From an uncultured Caryophanales bacterium (GTDB lineage: Bacteria; Bacillota_I; Bacilli_A; RFN20; CAG-826): a stretch of DNA of 64,000 nucleotides. Positions 15,032 through 23,652 of the stretch are shown here, piece by piece (position 1 is the first letter of the stretch; each line of letters begins with the position of its first letter). The position numbers were made by a program, and so were the translations under genes. The notes under the pieces are model-generated. The model was not told the origin of the DNA. It saw only the letters and a list, made by a program, of their open reading frames with translations, and did no database searches. The stretch spans positions 248,001 to 312,000 of the forward strand of contig CAMJPB010000001.1 in NCBI GenBank assembly GCA_946407815.1. Reading direction: 5' to 3'.

Positions 15032-17650
15032 TTATAAGTCATCATCATCGAAGATTGAGATTTGAGTGTAACCTGTCTCTTTATCTGGTTCTTCCTTCTT
15101 AGAAGGAATTTCTTCGATAATTTCAGCTTCTTGAAGTTCTTCTTGCACTGGAACTTCAATCATATTTGAGACTGTTGAGGCTAAGATTCTATCTTTGCCT
15201 TCAATAAATGGAATTTCGAGTGTAATTTTCTTTCCAAGATCAATCGAATCGTGACAATAATAGTCCATCGGAGTCAAATGATAGTCATTTACGTTAACTT
15301 CTTTGACTTCCTTCATGTTTGTGAGGAATCTAATTATATTAGATTCAATTGAAGTATCAACTTTGAAGGCATACACCAATTTGTGCTCTTCAGATTTGAA
15401 TGATTTGAAGACCTGAGTTGGTCTACCTAAACGAGTGACGAAATTGGTCTTATCTGGGTCATAAATTCTGACCGCTCCTTTGTCGGTAATTAAGCCAATT
15501 TTTCCCGCATAGTTATCCTTTGGATAAACAAGAAGATTTACGATACACGCTGAACCAAGTTTTGAGATGCCTTTTACACCGCCACTTCTCATGCCTGAAT
15601 TTGGTAGTTCATTTTCGTTATAGAATGTGGCATTTCCATCACTTGTAAAGAGCATTAAATCGCTATTTCCGTCGGTAAATGCGACGTCTGCGAGTTCATC
15701 ATCTTGTAGTAATTTCATACAAATGAGAGCTTTTGAATAACGAATTACCGAGAAGTTATCTAAAGATAAACGCTTAATTTGTCCACGTTTTGAAACAAGC
15801 ACAAAGAACAAATCATTTTTAAACTTCTCTATTGCGTACACACGCACTATTTTTTCATTAGGATTTAAAGAAATCTTAAAATTGATGTGTTTTCCTTCAT
15901 CTTTCCACTTAGAACTTGGAATTTCATAAACTGGAATGTAAAGGAAATTACCTAAGTTTGTAAAGCTGATTAAGTAGTCAGTTGTCATAACTTGACCTGA
16001 AAATACGCACACATCGCCATCTTTTAAGCCAGGAAGTGGGTTTTCTCCACTGCTTGCATATGATTTTATTGTTGATTGTTTGAAGTAACCGTCACGAGAA
16101 ACAGCAACCATGACTTCCTCTTTGGAAATGAGGTCACGAACGTCAATTTGTTTAGTCTCTTCTTTCTCGATAATTTGGGTCTTTCTGTCGTGTCCGTATT
16201 TGTCAGAAATTGTCTTCAAATCTTTGATCAAAAGGCGGTTCAATTTATCACGATTTTCGAGGATTCCGTTGAGAAATTCGATGTTCTCTTCAAGGGCTCG
16301 TTTTTCGTTCTCTAAAGTTGTAATATCTGTGTTAGACAACTTATAAAGTTGTAACATAACAATTGCTTCACTTTGGGCCTCGTTAAAACCGAACTTATTT
16401 TGGATGTTTTTCTTGGCATCTTGCTTGTCTTTTGAAGCACGAATTGTTTCAACAACTTGATCCAAAATTGAGATGGCTTTTATGAGCCCGTTTACGATGT
16501 CCAAACGGCCTTTAGATTTCGCTAAATCGAAGGTCGATCTACGGGTAATTACATCGACTTGATGATCGATATATGAGTCAACAAAATCGAGCAAATTCAT
16601 GGTTTTTGGAGAACCATTTACGATGGCAACCATATTTGCAGAATAGCTCATTTTCAAGCCAGATTTTGTCATCAAATAGTTGTAAATAACATCAATTTTA
16701 GCGTCTTTTTTAATCTCAATAACGATTCTAATTCCGTTTCTATCAGATTCATCTCTAACTTCAGCAATACCTGGTAAAACATTATTATGTTTTAACATGT
16801 CAATTTCGTGAACAAGTTGAATCTTTTGGGCTTTATATGGAATTTCGGTAACAATTATGGCTTTTTCTTTATTTGTATCAATTATTTCGGCTTTTGCAGC
16901 AACTTCGATACGTCCTCTACCTTCAAGATAAATATCTTGAAGACCTTTAGAAGCATAAATAATTCCACCACTTGGGAAATCAGGACCTTTAATGAATTCC
17001 ATTAGGTCTAAAGGTTCGACTCTAACGTGGTTAATACGGTAAATTACGGCTTCAATAACCTCTTTGAGGTTATGTGTCGGAATATCAGTTGCCATACCAA
17101 CAGCAATACCTTCTGTTCCGTTAACAAGTAAATTAGGGAATCTTGAAGGTAAAACAACAGGTTCAAATTGGCTATCATCGAAGGTTAAAGCCATATCAAC
17201 GGTGTCTTTATCGATATCTCGAACCATTTCTTCCGCAATTTGGGATAATCTTGATTCGGTATAACGATAAGCTGCTGGTCCATCACCATCAATTGAGCCA
17301 TTATTACCTTGGAAATCGATTAAAGGAGCGTTATTTTTCCAATCTTGAGACATTCTAACTAAAGCCTCATAAATTGAAGAGTCTCCATGTGGATGATATT
17401 CACCCATAACAGCACCAACTGTGTGGGCACATTTCTTTGTTGGACGGGTAAAAATATTACCGTCTTTATACATAGTATAAATAATACGTCTTTGGACAGG
17501 TTTTAAACCATCTCTTGCGTCTGGAATTGCACGGTCTTGAATGACATATTTTGCGTATGTTGCAAAACGTGTTCCCATGATTTCTTCAAGGGTTTCGCTA
17601 TGGATATTTTCAACGATTTCTACTTCTGGAGTAATTTTCTTTTTCGCCAT
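15032..17650 (-). CDS. parC: DNA topoisomerase IV subunit A
   Basis: 872 aa. Cuts and rejoins DNA during decatenation of daughter chromosomes together with ParE. The winged-helix breakage domain has HTVGAVMGEYHPHGDSSIYEALVRM (about 77-100, the quinolone-determining region, with serines and glutamate of susceptible enzymes) and the active-site tyrosine Y130 in AAYRYTESRL. The C-terminal beta-pinwheel repeats run from about 490 to 790, with a charged tail. ParC rather than GyrA is inferred from its place behind parE next to divergent plsY, as in B. subtilis yneS/parE-parC. Strong GAGGAGGTG within the parE end; 1-nt gap. Confidence 0.93.
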   Translation of the reverse strand: MAKKKITPEVEIVENIHSETLEEIMGTRFATYAKYVIQDRAIPDARDGLKPVQRRIIYTMYKDGNIFTRPTKKCAHTVGAVMGEYHPHGDSSIYEALVRMSQDWKNNAPLIDFQGNNGSIDGDGPAAYRYTESRLSQIAEEMVRDIDKDTVDMALTFDDSQFEPVVLPSRFPNLLVNGTEGIAVGMATDIPTHNLKEVIEAVIYRINHVRVEPLDLMEFIKGPDFPSGGIIYASKGLQDIYLEGRGRIEVAAKAEIIDTNKEKAIIVTEIPYKAQKIQLVHEIDMLKHNNVLPGIAEVRDESDRNGIRIVIEIKKDAKIDVIYNYLMTKSGLKMSYSANMVAIVNGSPKTMNLLDFVDSYIDHQVDVITRRSTFDLAKSKGRLDIVNGLIKAISILDQVVETIRASKDKQDAKKNIQNKFGFNEAQSEAIVMLQLYKLSNTDITTLENEKRALEENIEFLNGILENRDKLNRLLIKDLKTISDKYGHDRKTQIIEKEETKQIDVRDLISKEEVMVAVSRDGYFKQSTIKSYASSGENPLPGLKDGDVCVFSGQVMTTDYLISFTNLGNFLYIPVYEIPSSKWKDEGKHINFKISLNPNEKIVRVYAIEKFKNDLFFVLVSKRGQIKRLSLDNFSVIRYSKALICMKLLQDDELADVAFTDGNSDLMLFTSDGNATFYNENELPNSGMRSGGVKGISKLGSACIVNLLVYPKDNYAGKIGLITDKGAVRIYDPDKTNFVTRLGRPTQVFKSFKSEEHKLVYAFKVDTSIESNIIRFLTNMKEVKEVNVNDYHLTPMDYYCHDSIDLGKKITLEIPFIEGKDRILASTVSNMIEVPVQEELQEAEIIEEIPSKKEEPDKETGYTQISIFDDDDL

Positions 17651-17651
17651 A

Positions 17652-19592
17652 TTACTTCACCTCCTCAATAAAGGAGTCAACTTCGTTGAAATTGATGTTT
17701 TCTTCAATCCATTGACGTCTAGTTTGTGGATCATTACCCATAAGGGTAATAAGTCTTTGTTCTGCAACTAAAGAATCTTCAATAGTAACTTTGAGTAAAA
17801 CTCTGGATTTTGGATCCATTGTCGATTCTTTGAGTTGATCGTCATTCATTTCGCCTAAACCTTTGAATCGTTTTACTTTACAACCGTATCCGATTCTAGC
17901 TTTTGCCTGATCTAAACCCTCATCATCCCAGGCATATTCGTACTTCTTTTTGTCGTTTTCTTTATATATTAAATATAAAGGAGGTAACGCAACGAACAAT
18001 TTTCCTTTCAAAATGAGTGGTCTCATAAAGTTGTAGAAGAAAGTGATTAAAAGTGTTTGAATGTGCGCTCCATCGGTATCAGCATCAGTCATAATGATAA
18101 CTTTCCCATAATGGGAATTGTCGGCATTAAATGTCTCTTTTACACCTGCTCCGATGGTATTAATTAGGGTTGCACATTCTTCATTTTTGAGAACTTTATC
18201 GATTGGCAACCCGAAAGTGTTTAAAGGTTTACCACGTAGTGGTAATATCGCTTGATGCACTCTATCACGGCTCTTTTTCGCTGTTCCGCCAGCAGAATCA
18301 CCCTCAACTATGAAAAGTTCGTTCTTATCATAATCTTTACTAGCTGCAGGAGTTAACTTATCAGACAAGACTATGTCTTGTTTGATAGTTTTTCTAGAAC
18401 GCATCTCATCACGTACTTTTCTGGCTGCAATTCTGGTATTTTGAGCATCAACACATTTCTTGATCAAATTGACCGCGAACTCTTTGTGTTCTGCAAGATA
18501 ATAACTTAAGTTATTATAAATAAAGTTTGTAACGATTGGTAAAGCTTCAGGTGTACCTAGTTTTTGCTTGGTTTGACCCTCATATTCGAGCTTTTCTTCA
18601 GGAATTTTAAGAGAAATTACTGCAGTTAAGCCTTCTCTGATGTCTCCACCTTCGAGTTTTGTATTCTTTTTGATTAATCCATGCTCTTCGGCATAGTCAT
18701 TAATAGCTTTTGTAAGACCAGCTCTAAATCCTTGTTCATGAGTTCCGCCATCTCTAGTTCTTACGTTATTGGCGTATGAGTAGATATTTTCACTGTATTC
18801 TTGAACAGCATATTGCATTGCTATATCTATAGATATAGAATCATCAACACCTTCAAACGAAATGATGTCTCCAATGACGTTTTTGTCATGTTCAAGTGAG
18901 CTTATATATTCCTTTATACCGTCTTTATAACAAAACTCGACTTTTTCTCCACTTCTTTCGTCAGATAGCATGAATTTTACGCCTTTTAAAAGGAACGCAC
19001 TTTCTTGGATATGTGAAGAAATCATGTCGAACTTGAAGTCAGTTGTTGAGAAGATTCTTGCGTCTGGTTTGAAGCGGACTAAAGTGCCCTTTTTCTTGGT
19101 ACTACCAAGAACTTCAAGCGGAGTTACAAGTTTTCCACCATTTTCAAAACGAATATGATAGATTTGTCCACCCTTAAAAACGGTAACATCGCAGTATTCT
19201 GATAACGCATTTGTGACTGCAGAGCCAACGCCATGGAGTCCCGCAGATGATTGATAGGCTTTATTGGAAAACTTACCACCTGAGTGGAGTGTTGTGAAGA
19301 TCAATTGGACAGCAGGCATCTTAGTCTGTTGATGTATATCAACAGGAATTCCTCTTCCTTCATCTTCAACGCTCAAAGATCCATCCTTATGAATGGTAAT
19401 TTTGATCGTATTTCCGTAACCATTTAAGGCTTCATCAACAGCATTATCAACGATTTCCCAAACAAGGTGATGAACACCATAAAGGTTAGTTGAGCCGATG
19501 TACATTGCAGGTCTTTTTCTGACACCAGAAAGTCCCTCTAAAAGGTCAATATCAGCCGCTGTATATGATGATTTTGCTTTAATTTCTGCCAT
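17652..19592 (-). CDS. parE: DNA topoisomerase IV subunit B
   Basis: 646 aa ATPase subunit of topoisomerase IV. GHKL ATPase domain: EIVDNAVDEALNGYG, DEGRGIPVDIH, GLHGVGSAVTNALS. TOPRIM domain: ELFIVEGDSAGGTAK and MTDADTDGAHIQTLL; C-terminal FKGLGEMNDDQL. Length and the parC partner fit ParE. Starts with an AAAGGTAA ribosome binding site; a TATAAT at 19626-19631 (minus strand) lies about 34 nt before the start. Shares a short divergent promoter region with plsY. Confidence 0.93.
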   Translation of the reverse strand: MAEIKAKSSYTAADIDLLEGLSGVRKRPAMYIGSTNLYGVHHLVWEIVDNAVDEALNGYGNTIKITIHKDGSLSVEDEGRGIPVDIHQQTKMPAVQLIFTTLHSGGKFSNKAYQSSAGLHGVGSAVTNALSEYCDVTVFKGGQIYHIRFENGGKLVTPLEVLGSTKKKGTLVRFKPDARIFSTTDFKFDMISSHIQESAFLLKGVKFMLSDERSGEKVEFCYKDGIKEYISSLEHDKNVIGDIISFEGVDDSISIDIAMQYAVQEYSENIYSYANNVRTRDGGTHEQGFRAGLTKAINDYAEEHGLIKKNTKLEGGDIREGLTAVISLKIPEEKLEYEGQTKQKLGTPEALPIVTNFIYNNLSYYLAEHKEFAVNLIKKCVDAQNTRIAARKVRDEMRSRKTIKQDIVLSDKLTPAASKDYDKNELFIVEGDSAGGTAKKSRDRVHQAILPLRGKPLNTFGLPIDKVLKNEECATLINTIGAGVKETFNADNSHYGKVIIMTDADTDGAHIQTLLITFFYNFMRPLILKGKLFVALPPLYLIYKENDKKKYEYAWDDEGLDQAKARIGYGCKVKRFKGLGEMNDDQLKESTMDPKSRVLLKVTIEDSLVAEQRLITLMGNDPQTRRQWIEENINFNEVDSFIEEVK

Positions 19593-19643
19593 TATTTGCG
19601 TTACCTTTATCGATTTCAGTTCTTGATTATAACAAAATATTTG

Positions 19644-19673
19644 TTGTAATCTAAAGCACTTTTTGTGTATGAT
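19644..19673 (+). promoter_or_regulatory. plsY promoter
   Basis: TTGTAA, 18 nt, TATGAT in front of plsY. The transcript would carry GGAGGA before the ATG at 19699. It overlaps the oppositely directed parE promoter. Confidence 0.5.
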
Positions 19674-19698
19674 TTATGGGGTTTGGAGGAGAATTCAG

Positions 19699-20445
19699 AT
19701 GGATATTATCTTGTATAATATAATTGCTTGTTTGGCCTCATTAATTTTTGGATATTTTTTCGGTGCAATTCCGGTCGGAGTCATACTTTGTAGACTCTTT
19801 AAGGGTGAAGATCCACGTGAAAATGGGTCAAAAAACTCTGGCGGAACCAACGTTGGACGTCTTTATGGCAAAAAATTAGGTGCTGCAACCATCATTTTGG
19901 ACGCAATTAAGACAATAATTCCTATGATTTTAGTGTGGGTTTTTCTCAATTTCTGCGGAATTAAGGAAGCTTTTGCTAATAATTTAGGTGAAAATATGTT
20001 CCATGACGGCGCATTAGTAATTATGTTTGCTCCTTTAGGAGCAACACTTGGTCACTGTTGGCCAATCTTTGCTGACTTCAGAGGCGGTAAGGCTGTAGCA
20101 AGTTATGCAGGTTTTGCTATTTCAACAAGCTGGGCACTCTTTTTAGTTAGCTTTTTAGCATTCGGAATTACCCTCAAAAAATCCAAATATGTATCCCTCT
20201 CATCCATGGTTGGAGCAGCAGTGGCAGCCGTTCTTGCATGGGTTCTTTTTATCCTCTCAATCACACTTAAAATTAATGTCAATCTATGCTTCTGGGGTTT
20301 CGGTCTTATCGAGCTCTGGGCAGTCGCAAATTTAGAGTTTGCTATAACCTCAACACTTGTAACTGGCATTTTAATTTTCAGACATCGATCAAACATCAGA
20401 AAACTCGCCGCTCACAACGAGAACAAAATCAAGTGGATGAAATAG
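19699..20445 (+). CDS. plsY: Acyl-phosphate:glycerol-3-phosphate acyltransferase
   Basis: Integral membrane enzyme that makes lysophosphatidate from acyl-phosphate, the first acylation in phospholipid synthesis. Start placed at 19699 because GGAGGAG lies 9 nt upstream; an in-frame ATG at 19663 has none. Conserved PlsY motifs are present: GAIPVGVILCR, NGSKNSGGTNVGRLYGKKLG (the GSGNxGxTNxxR-like motif), GHCWPIFADFRGGKAVAS, and the last RHRSNIRKL. 248 aa is longer than the usual 200 because of an enlarged central loop and extra hydrophobic sequence. Divergent from parE as in B. subtilis. Confidence 0.93.
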   Translation: MDIILYNIIACLASLIFGYFFGAIPVGVILCRLFKGEDPRENGSKNSGGTNVGRLYGKKLGAATIILDAIKTIIPMILVWVFLNFCGIKEAFANNLGENMFHDGALVIMFAPLGATLGHCWPIFADFRGGKAVASYAGFAISTSWALFLVSFLAFGITLKKSKYVSLSSMVGAAVAAVLAWVLFILSITLKINVNLCFWGFGLIELWAVANLEFAITSTLVTGILIFRHRSNIRKLAAHNENKIKWMK

Positions 20446-20456
20446 GATTTTTGGTA

Positions 20457-20478
20457 AAAATTAGTAGTTTTTTAGTAG
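20457..20478 (+). repeat. TTAGTAG repeat, site C (2 copies)
   Basis: AAAATTAGTAG followed by TTTTTTAGTAG, then TTTTATTTA, just after the plsY stop. Same 11-bp period as the other three sites. Confidence 0.85.
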
Positions 20479-20504
20479 TTTTATTTACTGTGAATTAAGT
20501 TAAG

Positions 20505-20551
20505 CCTCCATTGTGGAAATGAGAAATTGTTTCGATGAAATGGAGGTTTTT
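20505..20551 (+). terminator. Hairpin terminator after plsY
   Basis: CCTCCATT (20505-20512) pairs with AATGGAGG (20539-20546), followed by TTTTT. The 26-nt loop holds a further weak GAAA/TTTC pairing. Confidence 0.65.
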
Positions 20552-20764
20552 AATTGACAATTTTTAAATGACGATTTTTCCGACCCCGATTAGACATTTC
20601 AAAAAATTCTTCATTTCAAAAACAGGCTCATAAAGGCACGAAATTTGTTCGTTCTAACAACACCACTACCGCCACTATTTCGAGGCCTTAATGCGCCTTT
20701 TCTCTAATCCAAAATTCAATGTCAAAATTCAAAATCTATCTTTGGCCACATAAAAATATGACAA
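20552..20764. other. Gene-free region with a long imperfect hairpin
   Basis: The 367-bp gap between plsY and yneF has no credible ORF. Beyond the plsY terminator it contains an extended inverted repeat: arm 20625-20644 pairs with arm 20677-20697 over about 17 of 20 positions around a 32-nt loop. The plus strand continues with TTTTCTC and the minus strand with TGTTTTTG, so it could terminate in both directions or be part of a small structured RNA. I do not recognise a known RNA family. Confidence 0.5.
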
Positions 20765-20791
20765 CAAAAAAAGCGCCTTTTTGAGACGCTT
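20765..20791 (-). terminator. Terminator after yneF
   Basis: On the minus strand AAGCGTC-tcaaaaa-GGCGCTT followed by seven T-type bases (TTTTTTTG). Confidence 0.85.
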
Positions 20792-20812
20792 AATTTTTGT
20801 CAATTATAAACC

Positions 20813-21049
20813 TTATTGATTACGTTTCATTGAGTTCATGACTGCACGGATTTGAGCTTCACTTGGCTTACGTCCCATTTGCATGAACATTGCACGAATC
20901 ATGTTTTCATTAATTGGAGGATTTTTCTTAAGTTCACGCTTGAAGAACCAACGTGAGATGAAGAATCCTGCCACTAAACCAGCGATAATACATCCGATAA
21001 TAATGCCAATTAATGCCCCAGTTTCAACTGCAAATACTGTTAATTCCAT
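20813..21049 (-). CDS. yneF: YneF family small membrane protein (UPF0154)
   Basis: 78 aa: one N-terminal membrane helix (GALIGIIIGCIIAGLVAGFFISRWF, shown by the hydrophobic run at about 10-35) and a conserved cytoplasmic tail with NPPINENMIRAMFMQMGRKPSEAQI, diagnostic of the YneF family. Function not known; in Bacilli it lies near tkt and plsY-par genes, in Mollicutes it is widespread. Strong AAAAGGAGAG ribosome binding site. Directly downstream of efp with a 12-nt gap, so co-transcribed. Confidence 0.9.
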   Translation of the reverse strand: MELTVFAVETGALIGIIIGCIIAGLVAGFFISRWFFKRELKKNPPINENMIRAMFMQMGRKPSEAQIRAVMNSMKRNQ

Positions 21050-21061
21050 TTTTCTCTCCTT

Positions 21062-21616
21062 TTAGGCGCGTCCTTGATACTCGCCTGTGTCTGTACGTAC
21101 AAGAACTTTTTCTCCTGCGCTAATAAATTCAGGAACTTTCAATGAGAATCCTGTCTCAAGTGTAGCGACTTTTAAAGCCCTATTTACTGTATCACCACGT
21201 ACGCTAAGCTCGCAATCTGCAATTGTTAGAGCAACGGTAGGTGGTAATGAGATTCCTAAGATTTCGTTTTCATAGAAAACGATGTCAATCTCTGAGTTAG
21301 CAACAAGGAAGTTTAATTCCCATTCTAATTTTGATTTTGCGATCTCAATTTGATCGTAAGTGTTATTATCCATAAACACAAGCATATCGCCTGCGTCATA
21401 TAGATAAGACATTTTCTTCTTGTCTATAGACGTTCTTTCCACATCATAGCCAGAATTACGTGCAAGCTCGGTAATTGCGCCTGTACGAAGGTTTTTTACC
21501 TTAATTTTGGCAACCATCTTTCTCATGGCGGTTTTATTTAAAAGAATGTCCATGACTTGGTATAAATTACCTTCATCTAAGAAATAATTTCCAGGTCTTA
21601 ATTCTGTAACGTTCAT
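21062..21616 (-). CDS. efp: Elongation factor P with divergent loop
   Basis: 184 aa, three beta-barrel domains. Binds between the P and E sites of stalled ribosomes to help proline-rich peptides. Family landmarks: KVKNLRTGAITE (about 38-49), MSYLYDAGDMLVFMDNNTYDQ, ITISLPPTV-type segment (ISLPPTVALTI), GDTVNRALKVATLETGFSLKVPEFI and the C-terminal VRTDTGEYQGRA. The usual KPGKG tip is replaced by K28-T-A-M31-R: the position of the modified lysine (K32 of B. subtilis) is methionine. Clear GGAG ribosome binding site and promoter. Confidence 0.92.
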   Translation of the reverse strand: MNVTELRPGNYFLDEGNLYQVMDILLNKTAMRKMVAKIKVKNLRTGAITELARNSGYDVERTSIDKKKMSYLYDAGDMLVFMDNNTYDQIEIAKSKLEWELNFLVANSEIDIVFYENEILGISLPPTVALTIADCELSVRGDTVNRALKVATLETGFSLKVPEFISAGEKVLVRTDTGEYQGRA

Positions 21617-21639
21617 TTTATTTCTCCAAAATCGAACAA

Positions 21640-21668
21640 ATTATATCTAAATATTAGATATTTTTCAA
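21640..21668 (-). promoter_or_regulatory. efp-yneF promoter
   Basis: TTGAAA, exactly 17 nt, TATAAT on the minus strand. The -35 box lies within the last codons of the preceding metallo-hydrolase gene. Confidence 0.8.
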
Positions 21669-22304
21669 ATAACTGTTATATTTTTTCTCTCTATCTAAGA
21701 AAGTACATGCTCCATGACCAGGATAAACTTTAATTCCTTCAGGGAGAGCTTTAAGTTTTGCTAGAGATGACTCCACCATTCTATTTGAGCCTGTTGGTAG
21801 GTCGGTTCTTCCAATTGTTGAGAAGAATAAGGTGTCCCCTGAAAATAGGGCTTTTTCCTTCTCTAAATAGAAACTAACACTTCCTTTTGTGTGAAATGGA
21901 GTGTGAATTACTTTTATTTCAAAGCCGGCTTCCTTTATGATTTCTCCATCGCTCACCTTTAAAAGGTGCTCAGGCACATAAGTAACAACTTTGACTGGAT
22001 AACCCTCATCAAAAGCCTCTTGTGATAAGTTATAGTGAGCATTTGATAAAAAATCAGCCTCTTCCTCTCCAATATAAACTCTAGCATCTGGGAATTCTTT
22101 GCAAATTTCTTCTAAACTTGAAATGTGATCCCAGTGGCCATGTGTGATTAAAATTGCCACTAACTTGATATTTAATTTATGAATATGATTGATTAGTCCA
22201 CCATCTTCGCTGAAACTTGGATCGACTAAAAACGCTTCGTTATTTTCGTTAATCCCGAAGAAACTATTTCCAGCGACGTTTCTAGAATAGTAAATATCAA
22301 TCAT
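21654..22304 (-). CDS. Metallo-beta-lactamase-fold hydrolase (glyoxalase II-like)
   Basis: 216 aa. The zinc-binding motif T-H55-G-H57-W-D59-H60 is complete, followed by a downstream H in HTPFHTKGSVSFYL, the metal-bridging D in LFSGDTLF, and PGHGACTF near the C-terminus. This is the short YcbL/GloB-like hydroxyacylglutathione-hydrolase-type family; in glutathione-free organisms the substrate is uncertain. It follows rpmG with only 24 nt between, part of which is the rpmG terminator T-run. No ribosome binding site is apparent. Confidence 0.85.
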   Translation of the reverse strand: MIDIYYSRNVAGNSFFGINENNEAFLVDPSFSEDGGLINHIHKLNIKLVAILITHGHWDHISSLEEICKEFPDARVYIGEEEADFLSNAHYNLSQEAFDEGYPVKVVTYVPEHLLKVSDGEIIKEAGFEIKVIHTPFHTKGSVSFYLEKEKALFSGDTLFFSTIGRTDLPTGSNRMVESSLAKLKALPEGIKVYPGHGACTFLDREKKYNSYLKNI

Positions 22305-22308
22305 AAAT

Positions 22309-22330
22309 AAAAAAATAAGGATTTATCCTT
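22309..22330 (-). terminator. Terminator after rpmG
   Basis: On the minus strand AAGGAT-aa-ATCCTT then ATTTTTTTATTT, overlapping the rpmG stop codon. The downstream hydrolase gene starts 5 nt after the T run, so read-through may set its expression. Confidence 0.65.
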
Positions 22331-22481
22331 ACTTTTTCTCCTTGTGAACAGTGTGTTTTTTGCACTTCCAGCAGTATTTTTTAATTTCCATTCTCTCTGG
22401 ATGTTCTTTTTTATTTTTGTCTGCGATGTAGTTTTCTTCACCACATACTGTGCACTTAAGTGTAAAATGATCTCTTGGCAT
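22329..22481 (-). CDS. rpmG: 50S ribosomal protein L33 (zinc-binding form)
   Basis: 50 aa from the ATG at 22481, chosen because AAAGGAG lies about 10 nt upstream; the longer in-frame ORF starting at 22526 adds unrelated residues. Cysteines C10, C13, C37 and C40 form the zinc ribbon of the C+ type L33. The family sequence [13 protein letters not shown]-like start and [15 protein letters not shown] end are clear. Zinc-free duplicates are common in Firmicutes; none is in this window. Confidence 0.93.
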   Translation of the reverse strand: MPRDHFTLKCTVCGEENYIADKNKKEHPERMEIKKYCWKCKKHTVHKEKK

Positions 22482-22514
22482 AGGTAATAATCTCCTTTGC
22501 TTTTTGCGACAAAA

Positions 22515-22523
22515 ATAATAGCA
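22515..22523 (-). promoter_or_regulatory. rpmG extended -10 promoter
   Basis: TGC-TATTAT on the minus strand, 34 nt before the rpmG start. No good -35 was found; the TG extension may compensate. Confidence 0.5.
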
Positions 22524-22539
22524 CATTAATTAAAATATA

Positions 22540-22568
22540 TCTACAAGATATTTTATGTTTGTTATAAT
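22540..22568 (+). promoter_or_regulatory. ispG promoter (leaderless architecture)
   Basis: TCTACA, 17 nt, TATAAT. The -10 box ends 6 nt before the ATG at 22575, leaving no room for a leader. Confidence 0.65.
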
Positions 22569-22574
22569 CTTTTT

Positions 22575-23642
22575 ATGAAAATGGTTACTAGAGAAGAAAC
22601 AAAACGCATCAAAATCGGAAATATTACAATAGGTGGATCAAAAAAAGTATTGATTCAATCAATGTGTAATATTAAAACGAGTAAAGTTGATGATGTTGTA
22701 AAACAAATTAACGAATGTGCCGCTTTAGGCGCAGATTTAATGCGTGTTTCTGTTTTAGACATGGAAGACGCTAGAGCAATTAAAGAAATTGTTGCAAAAA
22801 TCTCTATTCCATTAATCGCTGACATTCATTTTGACTACAAACTTGCGATCGAATCAATTAATTCAGGCGCAAGTGCAGTCAGATTAAACCCAGGCAACAT
22901 TGGTTCAGAAGAAAACGTCAAAAAAGTCGTTGACCTTTGCAAAGCAAAGAACATTCCAATTCGTATCGGAGTAAACTCTGGTTCAATTGATAAAAACGTT
23001 AACAATGACACCTCAATTGTTAAGGCAAAAGAGCTCGTCGAAAGCGCCGCAAGAACTGTCGCAATCTTAGAAAAATATGATTTCCACAACATTGTTATCA
23101 GTTTGAAAGGTTCACACGTTTTAGAAACAATCGAAGCCTATAAATTGGCTTCTGAAAGATTTGATTATCCACTTCATTTAGGAATCACAGAAGCAGGTCC
23201 AAAAGACATCGGATTAATTCGCTCAACAGCTGGGCTGGCTCCTATCCTCTTAAATGGTATCGGAGATACCATTCGAATTTCGCTCTCAGATGAGCCTCAA
23301 GAGGAGGTCAGAGCGTGCCGTAGACTTCTCAAAGATTTAGAGATTAGAGAAGATTATCCTAACTTAATCTCGTGCCCAACATGTGGACGTACACAAGTCA
23401 ATTTAGTGCCTCTTGCAAAGCAAGTGCTCAAATATCTTGAAGACAACCACATTAATAAAACTGTCGCAGTCATGGGATGCATAGTAAATGGTCCTGGCGA
23501 AGCCAAGCGTGCGGACATTGGATGCGCAGGCGGCAAAGGCCAATGGGTAATATTTAAAAAAGAAGAGATTATTAAAACTGTTCCTGATTCAGAAATATTT
23601 GCTGAATTAGTTAAAGAAATCGAAAAAATAAAAGAGGACTAA
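22575..23642 (+). CDS. ispG: 4-hydroxy-3-methylbut-2-enyl diphosphate synthase
   Basis: Iron-sulfur enzyme of the MEP pathway that reduces MEcPP to HMBPP. 355 aa, the compact bacterial form. TIM-barrel N-terminal domain with KVLIQSMCNIKT and RVSVLDMEDARAI; Fe-S ligands C267 and C270 (CPTCGRTQ) and C302 (MGCIVNGPGEAK), with the catalytic glutamate in GPGEA. IspH, the next enzyme, is encoded 2.3 kb away. Monocistronic: own promoter, and a hairpin terminator that contains its stop codon. A second ATG two codons in is possible as start. Confidence 0.96.
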   Translation: MKMVTREETKRIKIGNITIGGSKKVLIQSMCNIKTSKVDDVVKQINECAALGADLMRVSVLDMEDARAIKEIVAKISIPLIADIHFDYKLAIESINSGASAVRLNPGNIGSEENVKKVVDLCKAKNIPIRIGVNSGSIDKNVNNDTSIVKAKELVESAARTVAILEKYDFHNIVISLKGSHVLETIEAYKLASERFDYPLHLGITEAGPKDIGLIRSTAGLAPILLNGIGDTIRISLSDEPQEEVRACRRLLKDLEIREDYPNLISCPTCGRTQVNLVPLAKQVLKYLEDNHINKTVAVMGCIVNGPGEAKRADIGCAGGKGQWVIFKKEEIIKTVPDSEIFAELVKEIEKIKED

Positions 23643-23652
23643 GTCCTCTTTT
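23630..23652. terminator. Bidirectional terminator between ispG and nfo
   Basis: Perfect 10-bp stem AAAAGAGGAC-taa-GTCCTCTTTT. The A and T flanks let it work for ispG on plus and nfo on minus. Confidence 0.85.

Noticed and set aside
18817-18842. Short tandem TATAGATATAG-like repeat in parE
   Set aside because: Within conserved coding sequence (SISIDIAM) and too short to call.
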